From an uncultured Spirochaetota bacterium (GTDB lineage Bacteria > Spirochaetota > UBA4802 > UBA5368): DNA of 7,159 bases. A model generated the notes under the pieces. It saw only the letters and a list, made by a program, of their open reading frames with translations. It had not been told where the DNA came from and did not search any database. The stretch is taken from positions 1 to 7,159 of the forward strand of contig CALMJO010000663.1 in the NCBI GenBank assembly GCA_937864375.1. The letters are read 5' to 3'. The translations under genes and the position numbers were made by a program. The number at the start of each line of letters is the position of its first letter. Positions within the stretch are counted from its first letter, which is position 1. Positions 1 to 5,702 of this stretch are shown piece by piece.

Positions 1-157
1 GGATGATGCTGTTGAATTTCTTTATCTGCTCGCCGGCGGTTTTGAGCTGGATTTCGCCCTTTTCCACGATGAAAATCTCGTCGCTGTCCTCATCGCCCTC
101 GATGTAGACGTAGGCGCCCGCCCTGAATACGCTCTTTTTCGATTCAACAAGTGCCAC
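1..157 (-). CDS. Cyclic nucleotide-binding domain protein, N-terminal part only
   Basis: The first 52 codons of a gene that continues past the left edge. The visible protein carries the start of a cNMP-binding beta barrel. F11-x-x-G14 is followed by Y16-x-Y18-I19-E20-G21-D22, then D26-E27-I28-F29-I30-V31 and E32-K33-G34-E35-I36-Q37-L38. This matches the family pattern F..G..i..EGD...lfiv..G.v.l. Such domains bind cAMP or cGMP, or serve as ligand-free sensor modules in CRP-like regulators and membrane proteins. The output domain is outside the window, so the role is unknown. The start is taken as GTG at 157, because no ATG or other usable start lies nearer in frame. It falls one base after the DJ-1 stop codon, with only a weak GGATGGG-like site 5 bases upstream. 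The two genes are therefore probably co-transcribed, possibly translationally coupled. The domain call is firm; the exact start is less so. Confidence 0.8.
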   Translation of the reverse strand, partial: MALVESKKSVFRAGAYVYIEGDEDSDEIFIVEKGEIQLKTAGEQIKKFNSII

Positions 158-158
158 G

Positions 159-710
159 TCAACCCATCCAGTAAACCTGCATGTTTTTTACCAGCTCTTT
201 CATGACCTGCTCCCCGGCGAGCGTCTTCACGAGTTCGAGCGCGAAGGGAAGCGCGCATCCCGGGCCCCTTCCCGTGATGACCGTGCCGTCATGCTCCACG
301 GGTGTGCCGGTCATCGTCGCTCCCTCGCAGTCCTTTTCGTATCCCGGGAAACAGGTCGCCTTCTTCCCGTACAGCACGCCCGCATGTCCCAGTACAATGG
401 GTCCAGCGCATACCGCCGCGGTGTATCCGCCCTTCGAGAAGATGTGCTTTATAAAGGATATCACCGCGTCGCTCTTTCTCAAATTATCGCTTCCCGGCTG
501 TCCCCCGGGGAGCACGATGCAGTTGAATTCGGCGGGCTTGAGCTCCGCGAGGCTCCTGTCGGCCGTGACCGGGATACCGTGGGAGCCCTTAACCGGGTTG
601 TCCCTGACATGCGCGGAGGTGACGTCCAGCCCCGCGCGCCGGAGCACGTCGATGATGGTCACTGCCTCAATTTCCTCGAATCCTTCCGCAAGCGGAACCA
701 CTATCTTCAT
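159..710 (-). CDS. DJ-1/PfpI (YajL-like) family protein
   Basis: A complete 183-residue protein, the usual length for the DJ-1/YajL group. The conserved acidic residue lies near the N-terminus (E15 in EGFEEIEAVT), as in DJ-1. The strand before the active site reads IVLPGG (65-70). The nucleophile elbow is AAVCAGP, with Cys101 as the reactive cysteine. A SRGPG-like segment appears as TGRGPGCALPF (146-156). The position of DJ-1 His126 is Phe121 here, as in E. coli YajL, so this is the YajL-like subtype rather than a Glu-Cys-His protease. Family members are linked to oxidative-stress defence, chaperone activity and removal of glyoxal adducts; the deglycase claim is disputed. The start is ATG at 710, with GAGGG 6 bases upstream. 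A cNMP-binding gene follows after one base. A promoter and a TATACCGG element lie upstream. Family confidence is high; substrate is unknown. Confidence 0.92.
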   Translation of the reverse strand: MKIVVPLAEGFEEIEAVTIIDVLRRAGLDVTSAHVRDNPVKGSHGIPVTADRSLAELKPAEFNCIVLPGGQPGSDNLRKSDAVISFIKHIFSKGGYTAAVCAGPIVLGHAGVLYGKKATCFPGYEKDCEGATMTGTPVEHDGTVITGRGPGCALPFALELVKTLAGEQVMKELVKNMQVYWMG

Positions 711-745
711 TACATACCCTCAGGCCGGTATATGACGGGAGATTC

Positions 746-774
746 AGCGTACGCGCGTTCGGCTCGAAAGTCAA
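746..774 (-). promoter_or_regulatory. Predicted sigma70-type promoter of the DJ-1 gene
   Basis: On the minus strand, TTGACT (774-769) is followed by a 17-base spacer and TACGCT (751-746). The -35 box matches consensus at five of six positions; the -10 box is weaker. Transcription would start near 739, giving a leader of about 30 bases. The leader contains TATACCGG (732-725) and the ribosome binding site. Confidence 0.5.
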
Positions 775-802
775 GTTAATTCAACGGTGAAACGCGCGCG
801 CC

Positions 803-814
803 CCCCCGCGGGGG
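803..814. repeat. GC-only palindrome in the gap upstream of the DJ-1 gene
   Basis: A perfect 12-bp palindrome, CCCCCGCGGGGG, preceded by an alternating CGCGCG run and part of a 7-C homopolymer (801-807). No function is evident. It lies upstream of the DJ-1 promoter, between it and the inverted repeats behind the lipoprotein gene. Confidence 0.45.
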
Positions 815-901
815 ACACATCGGCCCCCTCATTATTATCGACACATGGTTCCGGTTTCGTCAGCAGGGAAATCGCGTTTCACCGGATCGGGGCAATTACA
901 G

Positions 902-953
902 GCGCAGGGCTTCCCTGCGCACCCATCGCCCGGGGAGGGCCGAGTGCGCAGGG
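902..953 (-). repeat. Three-armed inverted repeat behind the lipoprotein gene
   Basis: Three related arms occur: GCGCAGGG (902-909), CCCTGCGCA (913-921) and TGCGCAGGG (945-953). The middle arm can pair with the left arm (8 bp, 3-base loop) or with the right arm (9 bp, 23-base loop containing further GCCC/GGGC pairing), but not with both. It begins 10 bases past the lipoprotein stop codon in the direction of transcription. It may be a 3'-end stabiliser or factor-dependent terminator. There is no T-run after it on the minus strand, so it is not a standard intrinsic terminator. Confidence 0.5.
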
Positions 954-962
954 CATGGAGCG

Positions 963-1745
963 TCAGAGGGTCACGGGAATGGCGCTCACGATCTTGGCGA
1001 GGTTCTGCTTCGCCTTCTCGTAGTTGGGGTCTTCCTTCAAGGCTTTCTGGAATTCCTCCTTCGCGACCTGCTTGAGCTTGAGGGCTTCCTCTTTCTTGCC
1101 CCTCTCCTCGAGCTCTTTCGCCTTGGCGAGCTCGATTTCGCCCTTGTAGTTGGACAGGGAGGCCTCGACCGACTTGGTCTCGACCTTGGCCTTGATCACG
1201 ACCTGCTCGTTTTCGGTGAGCACCACGTTGAGAAAATCGCTGACCTTGGTGACGAGCTGTTTTTCAAGGTCAAAGAAATCGCTCGTCTTGCCCTGGACCG
1301 AGGCCGTCCCGAGCTGTATCCCCTTCTCCACGGAATACACCTGGGACTCGATGCGCATCATGCCGTTCATCTCGGTGAAGGCGCCCGCCAGTATGTAGCT
1401 TGCGCCCACGAGCTTGCCCACGTTCACGATGTCCTTCTCGTTGACGAGGCCGGTCATCTGGATCTCCTGCTCCTTCATCACGTCCTTCATGCGCTCCTTG
1501 GAGATGATGTTGAACAGGCCTATGGATTCGATGTCCGTGGTGAGCATCGAGGAAAGGCCAACCTCCCAGGGCTGGAACTCCTCGGCCCTGCTCTTCTGGG
1601 TGTTGTTCATGAAATTGAGCGCGGCGAGTCCCTTGCGCTCGGAGCGCGGGATTGAACGAAGGGTTTTCACTCCCCCCCCGCACGACGAAATAAACGTGAC
1701 GGCCGTGACGAATGCGGCAAGCTGTATCCATTTCTTCATGGTCAT
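963..1745 (-). CDS. Lipoprotein with CsgG-like domain and TPR-like C-terminus
   Basis: A complete 260-residue protein. The N-terminus MTMKKW, a hydrophobic stretch (7-19) and I19-S20-S21-C22 form a type II signal peptide, with Cys22 as the lipidated residue. Residues about 39-155 resemble the CsgG/curli-assembly family. They show LAALNFMNNT, GLSSMLTTDI, then L77-F-N-I-I-S-K-E-R-M-K-D-V-M-K-E-Q and GKLVGASYILAGAFTE, the typical run from a 'sub-domain' helix to a GA.Y...G strand. Residues 197-253 are charged and helical; ALKLKQVAKEEFQKALKEDP and NYEKAKQNL look like one TPR-type unit. CsgG itself is an outer-membrane secretion pore, but CsgG-like lipoproteins are diverse and the pore-forming region is not clear here, so no transport role is claimed. 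The start is ATG at 1745, with GAGGTG 5 bases upstream; the second ATG (1739) fits less well. An 8-G run encodes the glycines after Cys22. Divergent from lexA. Confidence 0.8.
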   Translation of the reverse strand: MTMKKWIQLAAFVTAVTFISSCGGGVKTLRSIPRSERKGLAALNFMNNTQKSRAEEFQPWEVGLSSMLTTDIESIGLFNIISKERMKDVMKEQEIQMTGLVNEKDIVNVGKLVGASYILAGAFTEMNGMMRIESQVYSVEKGIQLGTASVQGKTSDFFDLEKQLVTKVSDFLNVVLTENEQVVIKAKVETKSVEASLSNYKGEIELAKAKELEERGKKEEALKLKQVAKEEFQKALKEDPNYEKAKQNLAKIVSAIPVTL

Positions 1746-1794
1746 TACAACACCTCAAAGCTATGATTTAGGGGTCCGATTAAGGCTCAGCGAA

Positions 1795-1824
1795 AATGTA
1801 TGCACGTCCGCCTCGTTTGCGCAA
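1795..1824 (-). promoter_or_regulatory. Predicted promoter of the CsgG-like lipoprotein gene
   Basis: On the minus strand, TTGCGC (1824-1819) is followed by an 18-base spacer and TACATT (1800-1795). The -10 box is good; the -35 box matches four of six. The leader would be about 43 bases, ending in the GAGGTG ribosome binding site. Confidence 0.4.
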
Positions 1825-1901
1825 CAATAATAATTGACTCGACTTCACATACCCGGGCGAATCCTCCTCTCCATAAATTAAATAATTTTGAAAATATTTG
1901 C

Positions 1902-1930
1902 TTGACATCTATACCGGTGTATGCTAGTTT
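1902..1930 (+). promoter_or_regulatory. Predicted lexA promoter
   Basis: A perfect TTGACA (1902-1907), a 17-base spacer and TAGTTT (1925-1930), with an extended -10 TGC just before it (1922-1924). An AT-rich block upstream (about 1873-1899) could act as an UP element. The leader would be about 24 bases, with GGAGGAAA as ribosome binding site (from 1950) ending a few bases before the ATG. Confidence 0.7.
1911..1922. promoter_or_regulatory. Candidate LexA operator ATAC-N4-GTAT
   Basis: ATACCGGTGTAT has perfect 4-bp outer arms around a 4-base centre and lies inside the -35/-10 spacer of lexA. LexA normally represses its own gene, and the arm-4-arm layout equals that of the Gram-positive LexA box (GAAC-N4-GTTC), though the bases differ. 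The heptamer ATACCGG recurs at 1945-1951, overlapping the ribosome binding site. An alternative operator is TTTG-N5-CATC at 1897-1909, which agrees with 6 of 8 bases of the TTTG-N5-CAAA box that I recall for Leptospira. The sequence alone does not decide between them. Confidence 0.4.
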
Positions 1931-1960
1931 AATGTTTAGCTTAAATACCGGAGGAAAGCC

Positions 1961-2563
1961 ATGAAGGAGCTCACCGATCGGCAGGAAGAGATTCTCGCAT
2001 TCATCAAGAAGAGCATACGGGAATCAGGGTACCCGCCCACCGTCCGTGAGATCGGCGACAGTTTTAATATCACGGTAAAGGGCGCCTACGACCACCTCAA
2101 GGCGATCGAGAAAAAAGGCTACATCCACTGCGTCCAGAACAAGTCCCGCGCCATCGAGCTCGCCAGCCACGTCAAGGAGGCGCCCTCCGATTCCATCCAG
2201 GTGCCCCTCGTGGGCCGCATCGCCGCCGGCGCCCCCATACTCGCCGACGAGAACGTGGAGCAGTACCTGGACTTCCCCGCCTCCATGTTCACCAGCGGCG
2301 AGTTCTTCGCGCTCAAGATCAAGGGAGATTCCATGATTGAGGAAGGCATCCACGACGGCGATTTCGCGATCATCAAAAAGCAGAACACGGCCCAGAACGG
2401 CGAAATCGTCGCGGCCCTCATCGAGGACGAGGCGACGCTCAAGATATTCAAGAAAGCGTCCGGCGCCGTGCAGCTCCTTCCGGCGAACAAGGCCTATAAG
2501 CCCATTATGGTCGACACGGTAGAGATACTCGGGAAGCTCGCGGGGGTTTTCAGGAGGTATTGA
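1961..2563 (+). CDS. lexA: LexA, SOS-response transcriptional repressor and self-cleaving peptidase
   Basis: A complete 200-residue LexA, the normal family length. Residues 1-70 form the winged-helix DNA-binding domain: LTDRQEEILAFI, GYPPTVREIG, then a recognition region N36-I-T-V-K-G-A-Y-D-H-L-K. The last replaces the common STVHxHL pattern and suggests a non-standard operator. The autocleavage site is Ala89-Gly90 within GRIAAGAPI. The catalytic pair is Ser124 (GDSM) and Lys161 (EATLKIF). All residues needed for RecA-stimulated self-cleavage are present. It represses DNA-damage genes until RecA filaments trigger cleavage. The start is ATG at 1961, with a GGAGGAAA site close upstream. It is transcribed alone, divergent from the lipoprotein gene and convergent with the Nudix gene. 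Promoter architecture suggests autoregulation. The helix region resembles Leptospira LexA from memory, which is the main taxonomic hint in the window. Confidence 0.97.
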   Translation: MKELTDRQEEILAFIKKSIRESGYPPTVREIGDSFNITVKGAYDHLKAIEKKGYIHCVQNKSRAIELASHVKEAPSDSIQVPLVGRIAAGAPILADENVEQYLDFPASMFTSGEFFALKIKGDSMIEEGIHDGDFAIIKKQNTAQNGEIVAALIEDEATLKIFKKASGAVQLLPANKAYKPIMVDTVEILGKLAGVFRRY

Positions 2564-2571
2564 AATCGGAA

Positions 2572-2615
2572 TGGCAGCGCCCGGCTCCATGGCGGCTTGT
2601 ATGCCAGAATTTTTT
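2572..2615 (+). terminator. Possible lexA terminator
   Basis: Nine bases past the lexA stop, TGGCA (2572-2576) can pair with TGCCA (2602-2606), with some inner GCC/GGC pairing. A run of six T residues (2610-2615) follows three bases later. The stem is long-looped and imperfect, so the call rests mostly on position and the T-run. Confidence 0.4.
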
Positions 2616-2678
2616 GTAATGAGAATATCTTCACATCGGCTCCGGCGCCGAATCTGGGGACGTTAATCAATCCAATGA

Positions 2679-3227
2679 TCATCGCGATGAGTGCAGAAGC
2701 CTCTCCCTCGCCATCGCCCATGCCGCCATCGTCATACCGTCCATGATACCGTTCGACCGGACAAGCCCGTCAAGCTCTTCCGGGCCCAGGGTGACGACCT
2801 CGAACTCCTCGGTGTGATCGCGCGCGTACATGGCCGAGGCGGAGAGTTCCCGCGCGATAAAGACGTGCGCCCATTCGCGGATGACGCCCTTGCAGGGATT
2901 GAACCTTCCCGCGTATTCGAGCGCGCCGTCAAGCCCCGTCTCTTCTATGAGCTCCCGCCGGGCGCGATCCTCCGGCCGTTCGCCTTCCTTCATGCCGCCC
3001 GCGGGGAATTCAAGGCTCTCCATCTCCATGAGGTACCGGTACTGCCGTACCAGCACAAGCGAGCCATCGGCATTTACCGGGACGATGATTACCGAACCGG
3101 GCGTGCTCACGTAGTGGTAGTCCGTTTCCCCGAACGGGGGCGCGCCCACCCTGTCGAGGAAATAGCCCCACCAGGGATTGCGGTGCACCATGCGGGACGA
3201 AATTTTTTTCCACGGGAAAAGGGCCAT
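2679..3227 (-). CDS. Nudix hydrolase, ADP-ribose pyrophosphatase-like
   Basis: A complete 182-residue protein. It contains an intact Nudix box G-x5-E-x7-REUxEExGU at residues 77-99: G77, E83, R91-E92-L93, E95-E96, G98-L99. These glutamates bind the catalytic magnesium. Upstream, LVLVRQYRYLMEMESLEFPAGG (57-78) is typical of the ADP-ribose pyrophosphatase (NudF-like) branch, which splits ADP-ribose or related nucleotide sugars into AMP and a sugar phosphate. The exact substrate cannot be read from the sequence. The start is ATG at 3227, with AAGG 6 bases upstream. It lies 55 bases after the SpoIIE-like gene on the same strand and is probably the last gene of that unit. The gap contains a CCCGGG-N6-CCCGGG hairpin (3258-3275) without a T-run. 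The gene converges on lexA, 115 bases away. Confidence 0.9.
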   Translation of the reverse strand: MALFPWKKISSRMVHRNPWWGYFLDRVGAPPFGETDYHYVSTPGSVIIVPVNADGSLVLVRQYRYLMEMESLEFPAGGMKEGERPEDRARRELIEETGLDGALEYAGRFNPCKGVIREWAHVFIARELSASAMYARDHTEEFEVVTLGPEELDGLVRSNGIMDGMTMAAWAMARERLLHSSR

Positions 3228-3282
3228 GTGCCGCCTTGAAGCTTCAGGAAGTATTCTCCCGGGACGAGGCCCGGGCGCGCCG

Positions 3283-4431
3283 CTATGGCGTCCTCCGCAT
3301 CGCGATGAGGATGAGGTCCTGTTTCACGGGCGCATATCCCGTGAACTCGAACACGGAATCGATGGTCTCGTGAACTATTTCCCTGGATGAAAGCGCCGCA
3401 TGGCTTGCGAGGTCCTTTCCCAGGCGCTGCTCGCCGTATGCCGTGGGGGCATCCTCCGGCGTCGCGTCGGACACTCCCCTGGAGTAGTACAGGAGGATGT
3501 CGCCCGTTTCCATCTGCAGGGGAATGTCCTTGAACGCGGTCTGGGAAGCGAGCGCCGCGCCTATCGTGGACTTTCCAAGATCGTACACCTTCTTGTTTTT
3601 CGCGACATGGAAGAAGGTGTTGACCCTGCCGTAGGAGCTCACGCGCGCCTTGCCGTTTTTCTGGTTGAGCTGAACCACGTTGAGAAAGATTTTATAGGAG
3701 ACGCCTCCCGCGATAGATCCAAGCTTCCCCGTGACCTTTTCCAGGAGCGCGCTGGGAACCACGCGAGGCGACGAATACGAGCGCACCAGCGCGCGCACCA
3801 TGGTCCCGATAAAGGAGGACTGGGTCTCGCTTTCATACACATCGCACACGACGAACTGGTAATTTTCGGCATCAAGCGGGAACCCGTCTATGAAGTTGCC
3901 CGAAAGGGCATCGGCGGGAAGGTAGACGGCGGCGAGGTCCATTTTTTCGACGTCGTCGAAGCGGGGAAAGAGCGACGCCTGGATGGAGCGCATGCTGTTG
4001 AGCGCTTCCTTGTACCTCTTCCCGTCGGTTCCTCCCTCCGCGACGTCCAGGCTTTCGTCCGCGGCGCCAAGCGTCCCCGCGAAACAGCGCAGTACCGCGT
4101 CGGCATGGGGCGGGGGGGCGGAGGCATGCTGCACGATCATGAACCAGTGCGGACTTTTCTCCCGCAACCGGTACACGGAGCATTGCAGCTCGGCCCCCGA
4201 TGCCGGGAGGGCAATAGAATGAGACGGGGCGTCCGGGGACGAAAGGTACGGCACCTTCTCCCTGAGCGCTTCAAGCGACAGGAATTCCCGTTCCGTCACG
4301 AGCTCCCTGCGGTCCAGGGAAACCAGTCCGCCGTCACCCTCGTATGCGAATTCCACGCATCCGAGCGCCAGCGTTTCCGCGAGCTGATCGATTCCCGCTG
4401 CGAGCCTTTTTCTGATCGCATTCCTGTCCAT
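3283..4431 (-). CDS. SpoIIE/RsbU-type PP2C domain protein, probably catalytically impaired
   Basis: A 382-residue protein. Residues 1-140 match no domain I know; their mixed alpha/beta look would suit a sensor. Residues 141-380 follow the SpoIIE/RsbU phosphatase pattern. An S149-I-Q-A-S-L-F-P segment equals the family's 'iQ.sLLP'. It is followed by LPADALSGNFIDGFPL (171-186), FVVCDV (193-198), GDILLYYSRGVSDA (310-323), YGEQRLGKDL (332-341) and DLILIAMR (372-379). Active relatives use four aspartates as metal ligands. Here the GGD aspartate is Asn179 and the SDG/TDG aspartate is Arg318, while Asp197 and Asp372 remain. The Gly-rich loop after Asp197 is also lost (YESET). It may therefore be a binding protein or pseudophosphatase in a partner-switching circuit rather than an enzyme. 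ATG at 4431 has no clear ribosome binding site. It lies 54 bases after the vWA gene, with a hairpin between. Confidence 0.8.
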   Translation of the reverse strand: MDRNAIRKRLAAGIDQLAETLALGCVEFAYEGDGGLVSLDRRELVTEREFLSLEALREKVPYLSSPDAPSHSIALPASGAELQCSVYRLREKSPHWFMIVQHASAPPPHADAVLRCFAGTLGAADESLDVAEGGTDGKRYKEALNSMRSIQASLFPRFDDVEKMDLAAVYLPADALSGNFIDGFPLDAENYQFVVCDVYESETQSSFIGTMVRALVRSYSSPRVVPSALLEKVTGKLGSIAGGVSYKIFLNVVQLNQKNGKARVSSYGRVNTFFHVAKNKKVYDLGKSTIGAALASQTAFKDIPLQMETGDILLYYSRGVSDATPEDAPTAYGEQRLGKDLASHAALSSREIVHETIDSVFEFTGYAPVKQDLILIAMRRTP

Positions 4432-4465
4432 CGGTTATGCGCGCGCCGCGCCGTTTGGAGATAGA

Positions 4466-4485
4466 GGCTCAGCCGCGGCTGAGCC
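4466..4485 (-). terminator. Perfect 20-bp palindrome directly after the vWA stop codon
   Basis: GGCTCAGCCGCGGCTGAGCC is a perfect palindrome whose first base on the minus strand follows the TAG stop of the vWA gene. As RNA it gives a stem of about eight GC-rich pairs with a four-base loop, followed by TCTATCTCC. The T content after it is modest. It may terminate partially or protect the vWA message from decay, giving less of the downstream SpoIIE-like and Nudix products. Confidence 0.5.
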
Positions 4486-5547
4486 CTACTTGGTCCCAAC
4501 AAACGCCTTCGTGGACTGCTCCATTTCGTCGAGCTTGTTCTTGATCATCTCGTTGAGCTTGTCCTTGGCCGCGACGCGGTCCGCGTGGTTCTGCTCTATC
4601 TGTGCCTGGACCTTCGCGAGCGCGGCCGTGAGCGTGGCGTCCTTCGACATGGTCTGCGCCTTGATGATGTAGTTCTTGCTCTTGTTGAACTGTTCGGTCT
4701 CCTGGGTCAGGTAGGTGTTGTACTGCTTCACGATGCACACGATGTCCTTGTACATGCCCGAAAGCTTGTTGAAGAAGTTCGCAAAGGCCTTGACCATGTC
4801 GGCCTCGGTTTTCACGTCCTCGTACACTCCGTCGCTCGACGAGGCGATCTTCGCGAGCTGCGCGCGCGTGTTCTTGTCCACGCCAAGACCGATCACGGTG
4901 ACCTCAGGGTTCGCGTCGCTGTCCCTGAGCTCCAGGATCGCCTTTACGGGGTCGCCGCCGCAGCTCTCCTGCCCGTCGCTGATGAGTATGAGGCTGTTGT
5001 TTTCGCGCTCCAGCCCTTTCAGGAACTCCATGGCCTTCGCGATGGACAGCGCTATGGGCGTGGAGCCGCGGGGCTGCAGGGCCGCGATCTGCGCCTTGAG
5101 CGCGTCGTGGTTATACTGCGCCAGGGGGACGAGGAGCTGGATGCTGTCGTCGCCGCAGTCCGAGTTCCCGTAGATCATGAGGCCCGCCTTCATGGACGCG
5201 GGCAGGGCATCAATATATTTCACGAGTATCTTCTTGGCGACCTCCATCTTGGTGGAATCGCCCATCGCCTCGTTCATGCTTCCCGATATGTCGAGGATGA
5301 GGAGCACGTTCTGGGGAGCGCCCATCTTCATGAGGTCGGTCTTGATGACGCCGCACTTGCCGCCGGCCATGCTCTTCTTGAGCGGTTCGTTCACCTTGAT
5401 GTCGTTCTTGGTCGCCTTTTCCAGGTCGTCCGGGAAACCGTCGTGGTCCACGTCCTTGGTGAAAAGCTCCGCGGCCACGGCCGCACCCGCGCACGCCACC
5501 ACCGCCGCAATCAAAACCGGGATCAGAAACTGAAATCCTCGCTTCAT
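4486..5547 (-). CDS. Exported von Willebrand factor A domain protein with calcium-repeat motif
   Basis: A complete 353-residue protein. The N-terminus MKRGFQ plus a hydrophobic stretch (7-26) is a signal sequence. Cleavage after AAVAA (26) is likely, but V16-V17-A18-C19 also fits a lipobox, so it may be lipid-anchored. Next comes a calcium-binding-type loop D32-V-D34-H-D36-G37-F-P-D40-D-L-E43, like thrombospondin type 3 or EF-hand repeats. The vWA domain spans about 79-262 with a complete MIDAS: D86-I-S88-G-S90, T163 and D191 (ISDGQES), which should bind a divalent metal and a protein ligand. Residues 265-345 are a long charged helix, probably coiled coil. Four cysteines (65, 131, 196, 271) could form disulfides outside the cytoplasm. 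The start is ATG at 5547, with AGGAG 8 bases upstream. It heads a probable unit with the SpoIIE-like and Nudix genes. Ligand unknown. Confidence 0.9.
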   Translation of the reverse strand: MKRGFQFLIPVLIAAVVACAGAAVAAELFTKDVDHDGFPDDLEKATKNDIKVNEPLKKSMAGGKCGVIKTDLMKMGAPQNVLLILDISGSMNEAMGDSTKMEVAKKILVKYIDALPASMKAGLMIYGNSDCGDDSIQLLVPLAQYNHDALKAQIAALQPRGSTPIALSIAKAMEFLKGLERENNSLILISDGQESCGGDPVKAILELRDSDANPEVTVIGLGVDKNTRAQLAKIASSSDGVYEDVKTEADMVKAFANFFNKLSGMYKDIVCIVKQYNTYLTQETEQFNKSKNYIIKAQTMSKDATLTAALAKVQAQIEQNHADRVAAKDKLNEMIKNKLDEMEQSTKAFVGTK

Positions 5548-5594
5548 GATGTTTTCTCCTGAATTTTTTTCCCGCTCCGTCCGGTGTCATCCGG

Positions 5595-5664
5595 CCGGCA
5601 TGCCGGGGGAACTGCAGGCTGGACAAGCCTGCCGTGCGCGTCACGAATCCCGCGTCTCCCGCGG
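5595..5664 (-). promoter_or_regulatory. Series of hairpins in the predicted vWA leader
   Basis: In the stretch before the vWA gene there are three separate inverted repeats. They are CCGCG-N5-CGCGG (5650-5664), GCAGGCT-N5-AGCCTGC (5614-5632) and the palindrome CCGGCATGCCGG (5595-5606). If transcription starts at the predicted promoter near 5675, all lie in a leader of about 130 bases. The pattern fits a structured 5' leader with possible post-transcriptional control. I do not recognise a known riboswitch class. Confidence 0.4.
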
Positions 5665-5675
5665 ACGATCCGGAC

Positions 5676-5702
5676 TTGCCTTTTCTATCCTGCCGGTATA
5701 AA
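5676..5702 (+). promoter_or_regulatory. Weak candidate promoter of the DUF1232 gene
   Basis: TTGCCT (5676-5681), a short 15-base spacer and TATAAA (5697-5702). The -10 box is good, the spacing poor. It overlaps the predicted vWA promoter on the other strand, so the two would compete. The transcript leader would contain the nine-G run at 5721-5729. Confidence 0.3.

Noticed and set aside
1833..1860. TTGACT at 1833-1838 as a plus-strand promoter
   Set aside because: The sequence 17 bases downstream is GC-rich (GGGCGA region) with no -10 box; the TTGACA at 1902 is far better placed for lexA.
2024..2590. A 188-codon minus-strand frame opposite lexA
   Set aside because: It fully overlaps lexA, whose catalytic residues and cleavage site are all intact.
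2636..2651. TCGGC-N6-GCCGA hairpin as terminator of the Nudix gene
   Set aside because: Only a 5-bp stem and no T-run follows on the minus strand; it does not meet the standard for an intrinsic terminator.
3258..3275. CCCGGG-N6-CCCGGG as a terminator between the SpoIIE-like and Nudix genes
   Set aside because: Each arm is self-palindromic and no T-run follows. The 55-base gap and good Nudix ribosome binding site fit read-through.
4112..4118. Seven-G run inside the SpoIIE-like gene as a contingency tract
   Set aside because: It encodes prolines in a linker of a GC-rich gene and is short; codon bias is enough to explain it.
3400..4464. A 354-codon open frame on the plus strand
   Set aside because: It lies opposite the SpoIIE-like gene. 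Its product is arginine- and histidine-rich without domain motifs, as expected from the reverse strand of a GC-rich gene.
4585..5562. A 325-codon open frame on the plus strand
   Set aside because: It is the complement of the vWA gene, with a low-complexity V/L/H/R composition and no signature. The minus-strand frame has a signal peptide and an intact MIDAS.
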